Positions 28,546-37,447 are shown, numbered from the stretch's first letter. The stretch: DNA of 64,000 nt from Roseiarcus sp963783175 (GCA_963783175.1 CAWANG010000042.1:1-64000), one strand, 5' to 3'. Program-made: numbers and translations. Notes: generated by a model not told the origin, from the letters alone.

Positions 28546-29489
28546 CCGACGTTGCGCTCGGCGGGCGCGCGTTCGAGCCGCCGTCCCTGAGCCCGCCCTG
28601 GCTTCGCCCGGCGGTGATTGCGATCGTGGTCGCCCTCCATGCCGCCGCGCTCTTAGTCATCACGCTCACGCCGAAGCCGCCCGAGCCGCCGAGAGCAGTG
28701 ATCGTCGATATTCAGCCGGAAGCCGCGCCTCCGGAAAGCCCGGCGCCGCCCGCCGAAGAGCCGAAATCCCGTGAAGAATCAGCTGCTCAGCCGCCGCAAG
28801 CCGCCGCGCCGGCGCCGCCGCCTGTCGAAGCGCCGCCCCTCGAGCCGCCGCCGCCGATCGCCGTTACCCCGCCTCCGCCGGTCGTGGAGCAGCCTCCTCT
28901 CCCGCCGCCGGAACCTGTCCCGCCCGCGGCCGCCGAGCAGACTCCCCTGCCGCCGCCGGAACCTCCGCCGCCTCCCGCTCCGGTCGAGCTTGCGCCTCCT
29001 CCCCGGCCGCCGCCGCCGAAGGCGGTCGAGGTCCCGCCGCCAAAACCTCGTCCGCCTCAGCCGCGGGTCGAACCGCGGCCAAAGCCTGCGCCCGAGGCCG
29101 CTCGGCTGAGGCCCGAGACGGCCGAGCACACGCCTTCGCCCGCAACGTCACGGAAGACAGCTTCTCTCGAGGCGGGGCGGCCGGAGACACGGGCGAACCA
29201 GCCCGCGGCGGCTAGCGCCGCCTCGCTTTCAGCCTATATCGGGGAGGTGAGCGCCGCCATTCGCACCCGCTTGTTCTATCCGCCGGCCGCTCGTGGCGCG
29301 AGGGGCGTCGTCAGCGTCGCCTTCACCATCGGCGCGTCGGGCGCGCTGACCTCGTTTGCGATCACCCGCTCCTCCGGCGACGCCGAACTCGACGCGGCGG
29401 CGCGCACGCTGGTGCAATCGGCACATTTCCCGCCTCCCCCCGGCGGCTCGGCCCATATCGCGACGAGCTTCAACTATGTCCCCCGCTAG
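28542..29489 (+). CDS. tonB: TonB energy-transducing protein
   Basis: Spans the periplasm from ExbBD to the receptor. It has 315 residues: an anchor helix at about 27-45, a very long proline-rich linker (about 50-200, built from PPP, PPE and KP blocks) and a C-terminal TonB domain with YPPAARGARGVVSVAFTI and a final NYVPR. It ends inside pqqB, linking uptake energy supply and PQQ synthesis in one transcript. Confidence 0.93.
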   Translation: MTDVALGGRAFEPPSLSPPWLRPAVIAIVVALHAAALLVITLTPKPPEPPRAVIVDIQPEAAPPESPAPPAEEPKSREESAAQPPQAAAPAPPPVEAPPLEPPPPIAVTPPPPVVEQPPLPPPEPVPPAAAEQTPLPPPEPPPPPAPVELAPPPRPPPPKAVEVPPPKPRPPQPRVEPRPKPAPEAARLRPETAEHTPSPATSRKTASLEAGRPETRANQPAAASAASLSAYIGEVSAAIRTRLFYPPAARGARGVVSVAFTIGASGALTSFAITRSSGDAELDAAARTLVQSAHFPPPPGGSAHIATSFNYVPR

Positions 29490-30405
29490 CGCCTCTGGTC
29501 CCCGACTGAGAGCGCTGGTGCTGGGCTCGGCCGCCGGCGGCGGCGTGCCGCAGTGGAATTGCGGCTGCCGGGTCTGCCGTTTCGCCTGGAGCGGCGACAA
29601 GCGGGTCAAGCCGCGCACCCAGGCCGGCCTCGCGCTCAGCGTAGACGGCGCCAACTGGCTCTTGCTCAACGCCTCGATCGACCTGCGCCAGCAGATTCTC
29701 GCGACGCCGGCGGTGCAGCCGAAGGGCGAGGGGCGCCATTCGCCAATCGCCGCCGTCGTCCTGACCAACGCCGAGGTCAATTCTTCGGCTGGCCTGCTGG
29801 CGCTGCGCGAGCGCCAACCGCTCGCGATCTTCGGCACGCAGGCGACGCTGGAGTCGATCGGGGCGAACCGGATGTTCGACGCCGTGGATCGCGCCGTCGC
29901 CCCGCGCCGCGCGGTCGGCCTCGGCGAGACCTTCGAGCCCCTGCCTGGCCTCAAGATTGAATTGTTCGCGGTTCCCGGCAAGGTCCCGCTGTGGCTCGAG
30001 GAGGGGAACGTCAGCGTCGACGACATCGGCGAAGGGACGGTCTGCGTCGCGGCGGAAGCGGGGGGCGCTAGGCTCGTCTATGCGCCCGGCTGCGCCCATG
30101 TTACGGAGGACCTCGACGCCCGCGTCGGCAAAACCGACGTGCTGTTTTTCGACGGCACGCTCTTCGCCGACGACGAAATGATCGCCAATGGGCTTGGCGA
30201 CAAGACTGGCCGGCGCATGGGCCACATGCCGGTCGCAGGACCTGGAGGAACGTTGGAGGCGTTCGCGCGCCACGCCCATGTGCGGCGCATCCTCATCCAT
30301 ATCAACAATTCGAACCCGATCCTGATCGAAGGATCGGCCGAAGAAGCAAAGGTGAAAGCGGCCGGTTGGGAGGTCGCGTTCGACGGCATGGAGGTTAGCC
30401 CATGA
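29476..30405 (+). CDS. pqqB: PQQ biosynthesis protein PqqB
   Basis: Metallo-beta-lactamase-fold hydroxylase of the PQQ pathway, thought to hydroxylate the tyrosine of the Glu-Tyr intermediate. It has 309 residues starting MSPASASGPRLRALVLGSAAGGG at the ATG 29476 inside tonB; the frame is open earlier but antisense-like. Hallmarks are GGGVPQWNC and the cysteine pair CGCRVC, and the C-terminal HINNSNPIL. It overlaps pqqC by four bases. No pqqA lies directly upstream. Confidence 0.96.
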   Translation: MSPASASGPRLRALVLGSAAGGGVPQWNCGCRVCRFAWSGDKRVKPRTQAGLALSVDGANWLLLNASIDLRQQILATPAVQPKGEGRHSPIAAVVLTNAEVNSSAGLLALRERQPLAIFGTQATLESIGANRMFDAVDRAVAPRRAVGLGETFEPLPGLKIELFAVPGKVPLWLEEGNVSVDDIGEGTVCVAAEAGGARLVYAPGCAHVTEDLDARVGKTDVLFFDGTLFADDEMIANGLGDKTGRRMGHMPVAGPGGTLEAFARHAHVRRILIHINNSNPILIEGSAEEAKVKAAGWEVAFDGMEVSP

Positions 30406-31143
30406 ACAAGCACGCGGCCCCGGAGCCGATGAGTCCGGAGGCGCTCGAGGCGGCGCTGCGCGCTATCGGCCCCGAGCGCTATCACGACCTGCATCCGTTT
30501 CACGGACTTCTGCACGACGGCAAGCTGACCAAGGGCCAGGTGCAGGCGTGGGCGCTCAACCGATACGTCTATCAGGCGGCGATCCCGATGAAAGACGCCT
30601 CGCTGATCGGGCGCTGCGAGGATCGCGAATTGCGCCGCGAATGGCTGCACCGCATCGCCGACCATGACGGGTTGGGCGAGGACAAGGGCGGCATCGAGCG
30701 CTGGCTCATCCTCACCGACGGGCTCGGTCTCGACCGCGACTACGTGATTTCGCAGGAAGGCGCGCTGCCGGCGACCAGGTTCGCGGTCCAGGCCTATGTC
30801 CAGATTCGTCCGCGAGCGCCCGCTCATCGAGGCGGTGGCCTCGAGCCTGACCGAGCTCTTCGCGCCCTCGCTCCACAAGCGGCGCATCGCCGGGATGCTG
30901 GCCAATTACAGCTTCATCGACGAGAAAGTGGTGGCCTATTTCCGCCGCCGGCTTGACCAGGCGCCGAAGGACGCGGGGTTCGCGCTCGACTATGTCAAGC
31001 GCAACGCGCGAACGATCGAAGAGCAGCAAGGCGTGCTTGCCGCCTTGAAGTTCAAGACCGAGGTGCTCTGGGCGCAGCTCGACGCGCTGCATCACGCCTA
31101 TGTCACCGGCGCGATCCCGCCCGGCGCCTTCCGGCCAGCTTGA
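30402..31143 (+). CDS. pqqC: PQQ synthase PqqC, frameshifted
   Basis: Cofactor-free oxidase that closes the ring and performs the final eight-electron oxidation to PQQ. The first frame gives YHDLHPFH, WALNRYVYQ, and DHDG; the second frame continues with FVRERPLIEAVASSLTELFAP, LANYSFID and the C-terminal LHHAY. An extra C at about 30800 separates them (AYV then RFVRERP). Joined, the protein has about 246 residues, the normal length. Given the intact flanking pqq genes I favour a sequencing insertion. Confidence 0.92.
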
Positions 31144-31160
31144 AGCGGAACGACGAGACG

Positions 31161-31436
31161 ATGGAAATAGAGCCTCAAGCGCGGCCGCGACTGCCCAAGG
31201 GCGTCAAGCTTAAGCGCGACGAGGTGCGCGGACGGTGGACGCTGCTCGCGCCGGAGCGGATCTTCGAGATCGACGCCACGGCGGCGACGGTGCTCGAGCT
31301 TTGCGACGGCGAGCGGGATCTGGCCGCAATCGTCGCCGAACTCGCGAAGCGCTATACTGCGCCGGCGGCGCTGATCGAAAAGGATGTGGTCGCCATGCTC
31401 GCCGACCTCAAGGCCAAAAGAGTTCTCGAAACATGA
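31161..31436 (+). CDS. pqqD: PQQ peptide chaperone PqqD
   Basis: Binds the PqqA peptide and presents it to the radical SAM enzyme PqqE. From the ATG at 31161 it has 91 residues, with RPRLPKGVKLKRDEVRGRW and LLAPERIFEIDATAATVLELCDG as the typical pattern; a TTG at 31140 overlapping the pqqC stop is an alternative start. It ends in an ATGA overlap with pqqE. Confidence 0.94.
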   Translation: MEIEPQARPRLPKGVKLKRDEVRGRWTLLAPERIFEIDATAATVLELCDGERDLAAIVAELAKRYTAPAALIEKDVVAMLADLKAKRVLET

Positions 31437-32548
31437 CGGCTCATGCCCCACCCCCGCCCGCGCCCCCGATCGGACTTTTGGTCGAGCTCACCCACCGCTG
31501 TCCGCTCGGCTGTCCCTATTGCTCCAATCCGCTGGCCCTCGAGCGGCCGGGCGCCGAGCTCGACGGCGCGACCTGGAAGCGCGTGTTCAGCGAGGCCGCC
31601 GAGCTCGGCGCGCTGCACGTGCATCTCTCCGGCGGCGAGCCGACGGCGCGGCGCGACATCGTCGACCTCACCCGCCACGCCTCGCAGAGCGGGCTCTATA
31701 CCAACCTCATCACTTCGGGGATCGGGGTCGGCGAGAAGCTGACGGGCGAACTGGCCGACGCCGGCCTCGATCATGCGCAGCTCTCCTTCCAGGGCGCCGA
31801 CAAGGAGACCAACGACCGGCTTGGACACTATCCCGGCTCATGGGAGCGCAAGCGCGCCTTCGCCGGTTATGTGACCAAGGCGGGCCTGCCGCTCACGATC
31901 AACGCGGTGATTCATCGCGCAAATCTGCATCAGGTTGGCGCGTTCATCGAGCTCGCGGTCGAACTCGGCGCGCGCCGGCTCGAAATCGCCCACACGCAAT
32001 ATTACGGCTGGGCGCTCGCCAATCGCGCCGCGCTGATGCCGCCAAGAGAAGAGGTCGAGGAATTGATCGGGCTCGTGGAAGCGGCCCGCTCGCGGCTAAA
32101 GGGCGAGCTGGTCATCGACATGGTGGTCCCCGACTACTACGCCCGCTACCCCAAGCCCTGCGCGGGCGGATGGGGGCGCATCGCGATCAACGTCTCGCCG
32201 ACCGGCAAGGCGCTGCCCTGCCACGCCGCCGAGACCATTCCGGGCCTCGAATTCTGGAACGTGCGCGATCACTCGCTCGCCGACATATGGCGCCTGAACC
32301 CCGCCTTCAGGGCGTTCCGCGGAACGGAATGGATGCGCGAGCCCTGCCGCTCGTGCGATCGGCGCGAGGTCGACTGGGGCGGCTGTCGCTGCCAGGCGCT
32401 GGCGCTGACCGGGGACGCCCGCAACGCCGACCCCGCCTGCCACAAGTCGCCCGATCACGAGCGCATCGTCGCAACGGCGACGGCGGAGGCTGAATCCGGT
32501 CGGGAAGCGCTGCGCTGGCGTTCGTACAAAGACAAGGTCGAGGCCTGA
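31433..32548 (+). CDS. pqqE: PqqA peptide cyclase, radical SAM enzyme PqqE
   Basis: Forms the first carbon-carbon bond between the glutamate and tyrosine of PqqA. It has 371 residues. The radical SAM cluster motif CPLGCPYC lies at about 24-31, SGGEPT follows, and the SPASM-type auxiliary cluster region at the C-terminus contains PCHAAETIPG and CRSCDRREVDWGGCRCQA. It is the last gene of the exbB-tonB-pqqBCDE run, in which all genes overlap or nearly so. The protease genes pqqF/G are not present. Confidence 0.96.
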   Translation: MTAHAPPPPAPPIGLLVELTHRCPLGCPYCSNPLALERPGAELDGATWKRVFSEAAELGALHVHLSGGEPTARRDIVDLTRHASQSGLYTNLITSGIGVGEKLTGELADAGLDHAQLSFQGADKETNDRLGHYPGSWERKRAFAGYVTKAGLPLTINAVIHRANLHQVGAFIELAVELGARRLEIAHTQYYGWALANRAALMPPREEVEELIGLVEAARSRLKGELVIDMVVPDYYARYPKPCAGGWGRIAINVSPTGKALPCHAAETIPGLEFWNVRDHSLADIWRLNPAFRAFRGTEWMREPCRSCDRREVDWGGCRCQALALTGDARNADPACHKSPDHERIVATATAEAESGREALRWRSYKDKVEA

Positions 32549-32605
32549 GGCGCGCGCACGGCGATCATAGGGGTACTGACCCCCGCCTCTCCGAGAGGAT
32601 CACGG

Positions 32606-33130
32606 CTACCGGCAGAGCGCGCTCGCGTTCGCCGTCCACCGTCCGAAGCCGCTCGCGATCATGTTGCGGATGACGGCGCAGACGTAAGTCCGCTCCGCCG
32701 CCGGATTGTTCGGCCCGGCGTTATAGCGGGCGACCGCCAACGTCCAGCTGCCCTCCTCGTCCCGCAGCGCCTTCAGGAACCTCGCGGCATATTCGACGTT
32801 GCGCGCCGGGTCGAACATCTCGCCGACGGAACCAAAGTCAGCCCCGTGCCAATGCGACGTTGATCTGCATGCAGCCGATGTCGATGAGCTTCGCGCCCCG
32901 CATCTTCGCCTGAGAAAATCTCGCCATCGCCTCGGCGAGCGTCGCGGAATGAACGTCCTTGCCGTCGATGTTCATGTCGTAGGGATTGAGCTCACCCTTG
33001 CGCCCCGTCTCGGTCAGCCCGACCGAATAGAGGACGTTGAGCGGGACGCCGTTCGCGGTCGCTGCGCGCGTCATCTCCTGCTCGCACGACAGCCTTGAGG
33101 GTGCGCCGTCTCGTGACGTCTGAGACCGCT
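32606..33130 (-). pseudogene. lytic transglycosylase-like remnant
   Basis: Two pieces in different frames make up a lysozyme-like transglycosylase domain. The first (33074-32838) contains a VGLTETG segment with the catalytic glutamate, NPYDMNIDG and IGCMQIN. The second (32818-32606) contains DPARNVEYAARFLKAL and VARYNAGP. One extra base near 32855 separates them. Upstream the frame stays open to about 33130, but no good start or signal peptide is visible, so the 5' end seems lost next to the integrase. VirB1-like proteins of this type belong to conjugation or secretion systems. Confidence 0.65.
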
Positions 33131-33224
33131 TTTTGTGGGGAAATGCTTAGATTTCTCTTGCGGTTGACGGTTTCGCCTACCACATCTCAGGCCACGATAG
33201 GCCAACCTGAACCGAGGTGGTTTC

Positions 33225-33250
33225 GGTACCCACGGGACACGCGGGGTACC
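33225..33250. promoter_or_regulatory. perfect 7-bp inverted repeat upstream of integrase
   Basis: GGTACCC (33225-33231) and GGGTACC (33244-33250) are separated by 12 bases and end 2 bases before the ATG at 33253. The location fits an autoregulatory site or integrase arm-type site. No promoter is recognisable between it and the start. Confidence 0.4.
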
Positions 33251-33252
33251 AC

Positions 33253-34503
33253 ATGCCAAGGATGCTGACGCAGGCTTTCCTCGACAGCCTGAAGCCGAAG
33301 GAGGACCGATTCGAGGAGGCTGATTCGAAGTCGCCCGGGCTGCGGATCATCGTTCAGCCGTCGGGCTCGATGGCGTGGGCGCTGCGCTATCGTCTGAATG
33401 GGAGGCAGGGCAAGGCGACGCTCGGCCCATATCCAGCGATCTCGCTCGCGGAGGCCCGCAAGAAAGCAGCGATCGCCAAGGCCACGATCGCCAAGGGCAC
33501 AGACCCCAACGCCGAGAAGCGCGCCGCGCACGCGCAGGCGAAGGCGAAGGCCGCCGAGGAGGCCAAGCCGCACGATCTAATCGAGAGCGTCGCGCGGACA
33601 TTCATCACCAGACATGTCAAAGCGAAGCGGCTCCGTACGGCGCGAGAGATCGAGCGCATTCTTGAGCACGACGTCTTGCCCGAGTGGCGCGCAAGGCGGC
33701 TGTCGAGCATCGGCAAGCCCGACATCCATGAGCTTCTCGACGCCTTGGGCGACCGCGCGCCGATTGTCGCAAACCGGACGCTCGGGGTGCTGAAGTCAAT
33801 GGGCCGCTTCGCCGTCGAGCGGGGCATCGTCGAGCGGAACCCTTTCACTGACGTGCGCAAGCCGAAGCCGGAGGTATCCCGCGACCGCGTGCTCGACGAG
33901 GGGGAGGTCGCCGCGCTCATGGCGGTCCTCGACGCCACCGATTATCCGGTCGGGCCGCTGGTCAAGATGTTGCTCCTGACTGGCCAGCGCCGCAGTGAAG
34001 TCGCGGAGATGCGGTGGAGCGAAGTCGACCTCGACGCCAAGGCTTGGCGGTTGCCAGCGGCGCGCTCAAAGAATGGTCGCGAGCACACGCTGCCGTTGCC
34101 TGACGACGTCGTTGACATGCTGCAGGGGCTGCGGCGCTTTGAGGCGGTAGACTTCGTGTTCTCGTTCGATGGCGTTCACCCGGTGACCGGATTCCCGCCG
34201 TCGAAGGCGAAGATCGACGCGGCGCTGGCGGTGAAGCTTGGCAAGCCGGTCAAGCCGTGGGTGCTTCACGACTTGAGGCGAACTTGCGCGAGCGGCATGG
34301 CCGAGATCGGCGTCGCGCCGCACGTCGTTGAGCGGGTGTTGAACCATCGCAGCGGCACGATCAAAGGCGTCGCGGCGGTTTACAATCGTTTTTCGTATCA
34401 GCCGGAGATGAGGGCCGCGCTCGAAGCATGGGCGCGACGCGTTCGCGAGATCGAGACCGGCGAGGCGGCGTCGAACGTCGTCGACTTCCGCCCGGCGGTG
34501 TGA
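33253..34503 (+). CDS. P4-type tyrosine integrase
   Basis: Site-specific recombinase of about 416 residues. It has an N-terminal DUF4102 arm-binding domain (LTQAFLDSLKP to about residue 85), a SAM-like core-binding domain, and a catalytic domain with all active residues: arginine in TGQRRSEV, lysine in ARSKNGREH, the HDLRRT box, histidine in LNHRS and the tyrosine in VYNR. It marks the left side of the accessory island. Such integrases usually enter tRNA genes, but I recognise no tRNA here. The start could be the ATG at 33253 or 33262. Confidence 0.92.
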   Translation: MPRMLTQAFLDSLKPKEDRFEEADSKSPGLRIIVQPSGSMAWALRYRLNGRQGKATLGPYPAISLAEARKKAAIAKATIAKGTDPNAEKRAAHAQAKAKAAEEAKPHDLIESVARTFITRHVKAKRLRTAREIERILEHDVLPEWRARRLSSIGKPDIHELLDALGDRAPIVANRTLGVLKSMGRFAVERGIVERNPFTDVRKPKPEVSRDRVLDEGEVAALMAVLDATDYPVGPLVKMLLLTGQRRSEVAEMRWSEVDLDAKAWRLPAARSKNGREHTLPLPDDVVDMLQGLRRFEAVDFVFSFDGVHPVTGFPPSKAKIDAALAVKLGKPVKPWVLHDLRRTCASGMAEIGVAPHVVERVLNHRSGTIKGVAAVYNRFSYQPEMRAALEAWARRVREIETGEAASNVVDFRPAV

Positions 34504-34588
34504 TGATCCGGATCGCGATCAGCGAGGCCGCGTTCGAGGCGATTACCTCCACCATGCCGGTCGGCCGCGCCCGGCCTTCTTGCCGCCC

Positions 34589-34885
34589 TCAGTGTTGCCC
34601 GCCTTTCGAGGGCCGCCTTTCGAGGGCCTCCTTGCGCAGCCTTCGGTGCGCGTTCTTGTGCCGTCGACATGGGCCCGGGGTAGGCTCTTGTGGTCCAACT
34701 AGGGTCCCCCCAAACCCGCCGCCGTTATTCGCTGGGGTGCCGCAGAAGCCAGTCTCGCACTCTCCCGGAACGCCCGCCGGGAGCCCCGGCGTCGAGTTGG
34801 TTTGATGGAGCAAGTCGGCGGCGATGGCGTGCTGGGTCACTGCGGTAACGAGGGTCAGGGCGGCCAACAGGGTCACTGTCTTCAT
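34589..34885 (-). CDS. small secreted protein of unknown function
   Basis: Protein of 98 residues with a convincing signal peptide (MKTVTLLAALTLVTAVTQHAIA, 22 residues), a Gly/Pro-rich middle with two cysteines (CETGFC), and a strongly basic tail. It overlaps no other gene. I do not recognise the family. The following spacer to 35199 holds two repeat fragments described separately. Confidence 0.5.
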   Translation of the reverse strand: MKTVTLLAALTLVTAVTQHAIAADLLHQTNSTPGLPAGVPGECETGFCGTPANNGGGFGGTLVGPQEPTPGPCRRHKNAHRRLRKEALERRPSKGGQH

Positions 34886-34956
34886 GTGCCTTCCCTCCGC
34901 CGTCCGCGGGTGCGATTGCTCGTCGCTTGTCGCCTGGCCGGTCTATCCGCGCTCGA

Positions 34957-34990
34957 GGCGTAGTATGCCGGGGTCAGAGCGCGCGTGCAA
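34957..34990. repeat. dispersed 34-bp repeat, copy 1
   Basis: A stretch with the pattern GCGTA-TATGC-GGGGTC-GAGCGCGCG-GCAA recurs at about 36777-36811 with few differences. Both copies lie in non-coding DNA of the accessory island, upstream of or near small secreted-protein genes. Confidence 0.45.
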
Positions 34991-35037
34991 TTCGGGGCCG
35001 CGTGTGGCGCGCGGCCTAGCTTGTCGACCGCCTGAAG

Positions 35038-35092
35038 CGCGCTGCGCGGCCCTGGCGAGAGCTACAGCGACGTGATCTTGAGGCTGGCGAAC
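35038..35092 (+). pseudogene. antitoxin-like ribbon-helix-helix fragment, copy 1
   Basis: This short piece encodes ALRGPGESYSDVILRLA, the C-terminal signature of small VapB-like or DUF-type antitoxins. The preceding DRLK is one base out of frame. An intact-frame version of the same end occurs at 39905-40009. The gene body is missing, so it is a relic. Confidence 0.45.
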
Positions 35093-35199
35093 GTGTGGCC
35101 AGCGAGGGCCCAAAAATCCGGGTATCCTCCACGGGGGGTCCTTCGAACTGGTCGTGGCGGGGATTATCCCGAAGCCCGACCTGCAAAGCCCTAGTTACG

Positions 35200-35832
35200 C
35201 TATTTCGTCGGTTTCCACTCCCGCGCCAGCCGCTGCGCCTCGGCGATCTGCGCGGAGGTCATCTTTTTGGCCACGTCGTCGCGCCGCTCCGCGTAAAATT
35301 TCGTCACATCAAAGTCGGCAGAACTGTGCGCGGCCGCCAAATTAAGCCACATGTACGCGAGGGCGTAGTCCTGCGGCACGCCGTGACCCCACTCATACAT
35401 GAAGCCGAGATAGGCCTGTCCGAAGGCGTCGCCCTGTTCTGCTGCCTTGCGGTACCATTTTTCCGCTTCGGCGTAGTCCTGCAGCACACCTTTGCCGTTG
35501 TCGTACATGAAGCCGAGGGTGGACTGCGCTGGTGCATAGCCCTGTTCTGCTGCCTTGCGGTACCACTTTGCCGAGAGGGCGTAGTCCACCTTGACGCCTT
35601 CGCCATTGGTGATCATGAAGCCGAGAGCGGACTGCGCCTTGGCGTCGCCCTGTTCAGCAAGAGGCCCACACAGCCGAAAGGCCTCCGCGTAGTCTTGTTT
35701 GCCATAAACATAAGCCGCAGCCGCCGCGCACTCGTCTGAAGGCCCCGCGAACGCGCTGCTCGCGGAAAGCAGGACAGCGACGACAAAGCCGCTCAGTGTG
35801 AGGTGATTGGACAGACGCAGTTCGGCCAGCAT
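35200..35832 (-). CDS. exported Sel1-repeat protein
   Basis: Protein of 210 residues with a signal peptide (cleavage near SSAFAGP) and about three Sel1/TPR-like repeats of 36 residues: AKAQSALGFMITNGEGVKVDY, then AQSTLGFMYDNGKGVLQDY and GQAYLGFMYEWGHGVPQDY with ALAYMWLNLAAA closing the array. Sel1 proteins act as periplasmic adaptor scaffolds; the partner is unknown. It stands alone between relics. Confidence 0.88.
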   Translation of the reverse strand: MLAELRLSNHLTLSGFVVAVLLSASSAFAGPSDECAAAAAYVYGKQDYAEAFRLCGPLAEQGDAKAQSALGFMITNGEGVKVDYALSAKWYRKAAEQGYAPAQSTLGFMYDNGKGVLQDYAEAEKWYRKAAEQGDAFGQAYLGFMYEWGHGVPQDYALAYMWLNLAAAHSSADFDVTKFYAERRDDVAKKMTSAQIAEAQRLAREWKPTK

Positions 35833-36008
35833 CGAAGCGCACCCTCTCGCTATGCGCGCCGCCGTAGTCGCGCTGGTCGTGGACTTGCGCGTGAGATCGC
35901 GCAGGTGATCGGCGCGTTCACCAAAAGTTCGATTTCAACTCGGTCGCCAAGCTGGCGAGGTCAGGGAACAGGTTCGAACGTCGGATGCCAAGCGCTGAAA
36001 GCTGCTTG

Positions 36009-36694
36009 CTAATTTTTTCTTTGGCGTCCTTTGGGATGATATACTGACACAGCCATTTTGGGGCTTTCTGGGTACACCAGTTCGTCAAGTGGTGTGCTCT
36101 CGGAATGAACTGTAAATCTGCTCATCTGGGCTAGCATGCGCGGATCGATCTCTTGGCCGTCGATGGCAATTGTCATCGGCTGTGGCGATCCATTTTCGGC
36201 GAAAGCATCTTTCGCGATATCTTTGGCGTGCTGGTTTTGCATCATGACGAGGCCGTCCACATCGACGAGATGGCGGTTCAAACCGGTCGGCGACAATCCC
36301 CAAATGCACCCGTCGGTATCTGTCAGATCTACCGCAAAATAGACCGCGACCAGCGGACTCTCCGTCCAATCCAGCAAGCGAGTAGGAAGGCCATAGTGTT
36401 GGGCTAGAAAAAGCCAGCCGAAGTAGTCATTGGTCGCCGGACATGGCCTAAGCGACCGCGATGGCGCGCGGGACACGAAATGACCGATCAGCGCGGATCG
36501 GTACCCGACGGTCGGTCCCGATTCTCGCGATATATCTGCGCTTGCAACCGCCACTCAGCGTTCGCGTGCCTCCGCCACCATGGCGTCTCCTCGTCAAACA
36601 GTTTGATTGCCTCCCTTGCAGCGGAAACTACATCGCTCAAATCCGACAGTGTGATCGTGGTTCGATGGGGGTCTGGTTGGGTCATGATGCGCAC
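36009..36694 (-). CDS. FRG-domain protein, frameshifted
   Basis: The FRG domain is named for its Phe-Arg-Gly motif and occurs in phage-defence-associated proteins. Here the N-terminal frame (36694 on) has WWRRHANAEWRLQAQIYRENR, the expected start of the domain, with R replacing F-R-G's glycine context. The second frame (to 36009) has LFLAQHYGLPTRLLDWTESPLVAVYFAV. One base is missing near 36515. Joined, it has about 225 residues. It lies next to small secreted proteins in the degraded island, so a defence role is only a guess. Confidence 0.75.
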
Positions 36695-36776
36695 CCCGCT
36701 CGCACCTTCAGATCGAAGGCGCGGAACCGGGAGCGGGGGCGATGCTCCTCCCTAGTCGACTGGGCTGTCCACGCTT

Positions 36777-36811
36777 CAGGCGTACTATGCGGGGGTCGGA
36801 GCGCGCGCGCA
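36777..36811. repeat. dispersed 34-bp repeat, copy 2
   Basis: Second copy of the sequence at 34957-34990, in the non-coding stretch between the FRG gene and the DUF3761 gene. Confidence 0.45.
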
Positions 36812-36890
36812 ACAAGACCGCCGTCGCCAGCCGACGATGACATCAAGTTGGAAGATCGAAGGGCAAGCGGCGCGGTGCGTCGGTGACTGC

Positions 36891-37136
36891 TCAATCCCAG
36901 TGATCGACGCCGCCGTGATGCGAGCACGTCCCTTGGTGGTGCTCAGAGAAGCTCTCGCTTCCGTCTCGACAGTGCGCGGTGTGGTGGCCGGGCTCGGTCT
37001 CGCACGTCGGCGAGTGAACGATGTCGCCTGACGAATTGACGTAGTGATTGTCGTTGCAGGCGTACCCCGCAAAAGCCCCTTCAGATCGCAGCGCGCAGAT
37101 GGCGATGACTACCGCGACTCCCAAAAGCCGAAGCAT
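36891..37136 (-). CDS. small exported DUF3761 protein
   Basis: Protein of 81 residues. After a signal peptide (ending near SEGAFA) comes the full short domain: YVNSSGDIVHSPTC, then AHCRDGSESFSEHHQGTCSHHGGV. Four cysteines and many histidines suggest disulfides or metal binding in the periplasm. The domain matches DUF3761 as remembered; its function is unknown. Confidence 0.8.
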   Translation of the reverse strand: MLRLLGVAVVIAICALRSEGAFAGYACNDNHYVNSSGDIVHSPTCETEPGHHTAHCRDGSESFSEHHQGTCSHHGGVDHWD

Positions 37137-37164
37137 TCGAAATCCCCTCCCTTCAGGCCGTCGG

Positions 37165-37362
37165 TTATCGTTTCGGCCTGCGTCTATCCCGGTTCGGGCG
37201 CGCTAGACCCTGGTAGCGCTGCTCGTCGGCAGCGTCACGCTCTTGAGCCTCGCCCACAATGCGCGCAAGCTCATCGATCGGATCGATGTCAGGCAACGGA
37301 GCCGCCGCCGACTTCAGGTGTCGATCGTCCCGCTCACGCCAGCGGCGTAGCCATCGCATCAT
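37165..37362 (-). CDS. small hypothetical protein
   Basis: 65 residues, charged, with an amphipathic middle (DPIDELARIVGEAQERDA) and a basic tail. It is not overlapped by a better ORF and has codon use like its neighbours, but no family is recognised. It could be a chance ORF. Confidence 0.3.
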   Translation of the reverse strand: MMRWLRRWRERDDRHLKSAAAPLPDIDPIDELARIVGEAQERDAADEQRYQGLARPNRDRRRPKR

Positions 37363-37447
37363 TCGCCGCGGCCGCGGAGCGATTGACAGACTGTCAACAA
37401 CTGTTAGCTTTTTCTGACATGTCGGGCCGCTCGATCTTGGAGGGGCT

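Noticed and set aside
32549..33252. tRNA gene as integrase attachment site
   Set aside because: I looked for cloverleaf-forming sequence with a GGTTCRANNCC T-arm and found none on either strand.
35095..35739. 214-codon plus-strand ORF
   Set aside because: It is antisense to the Sel1-repeat gene, which has a signal peptide and clear repeats.
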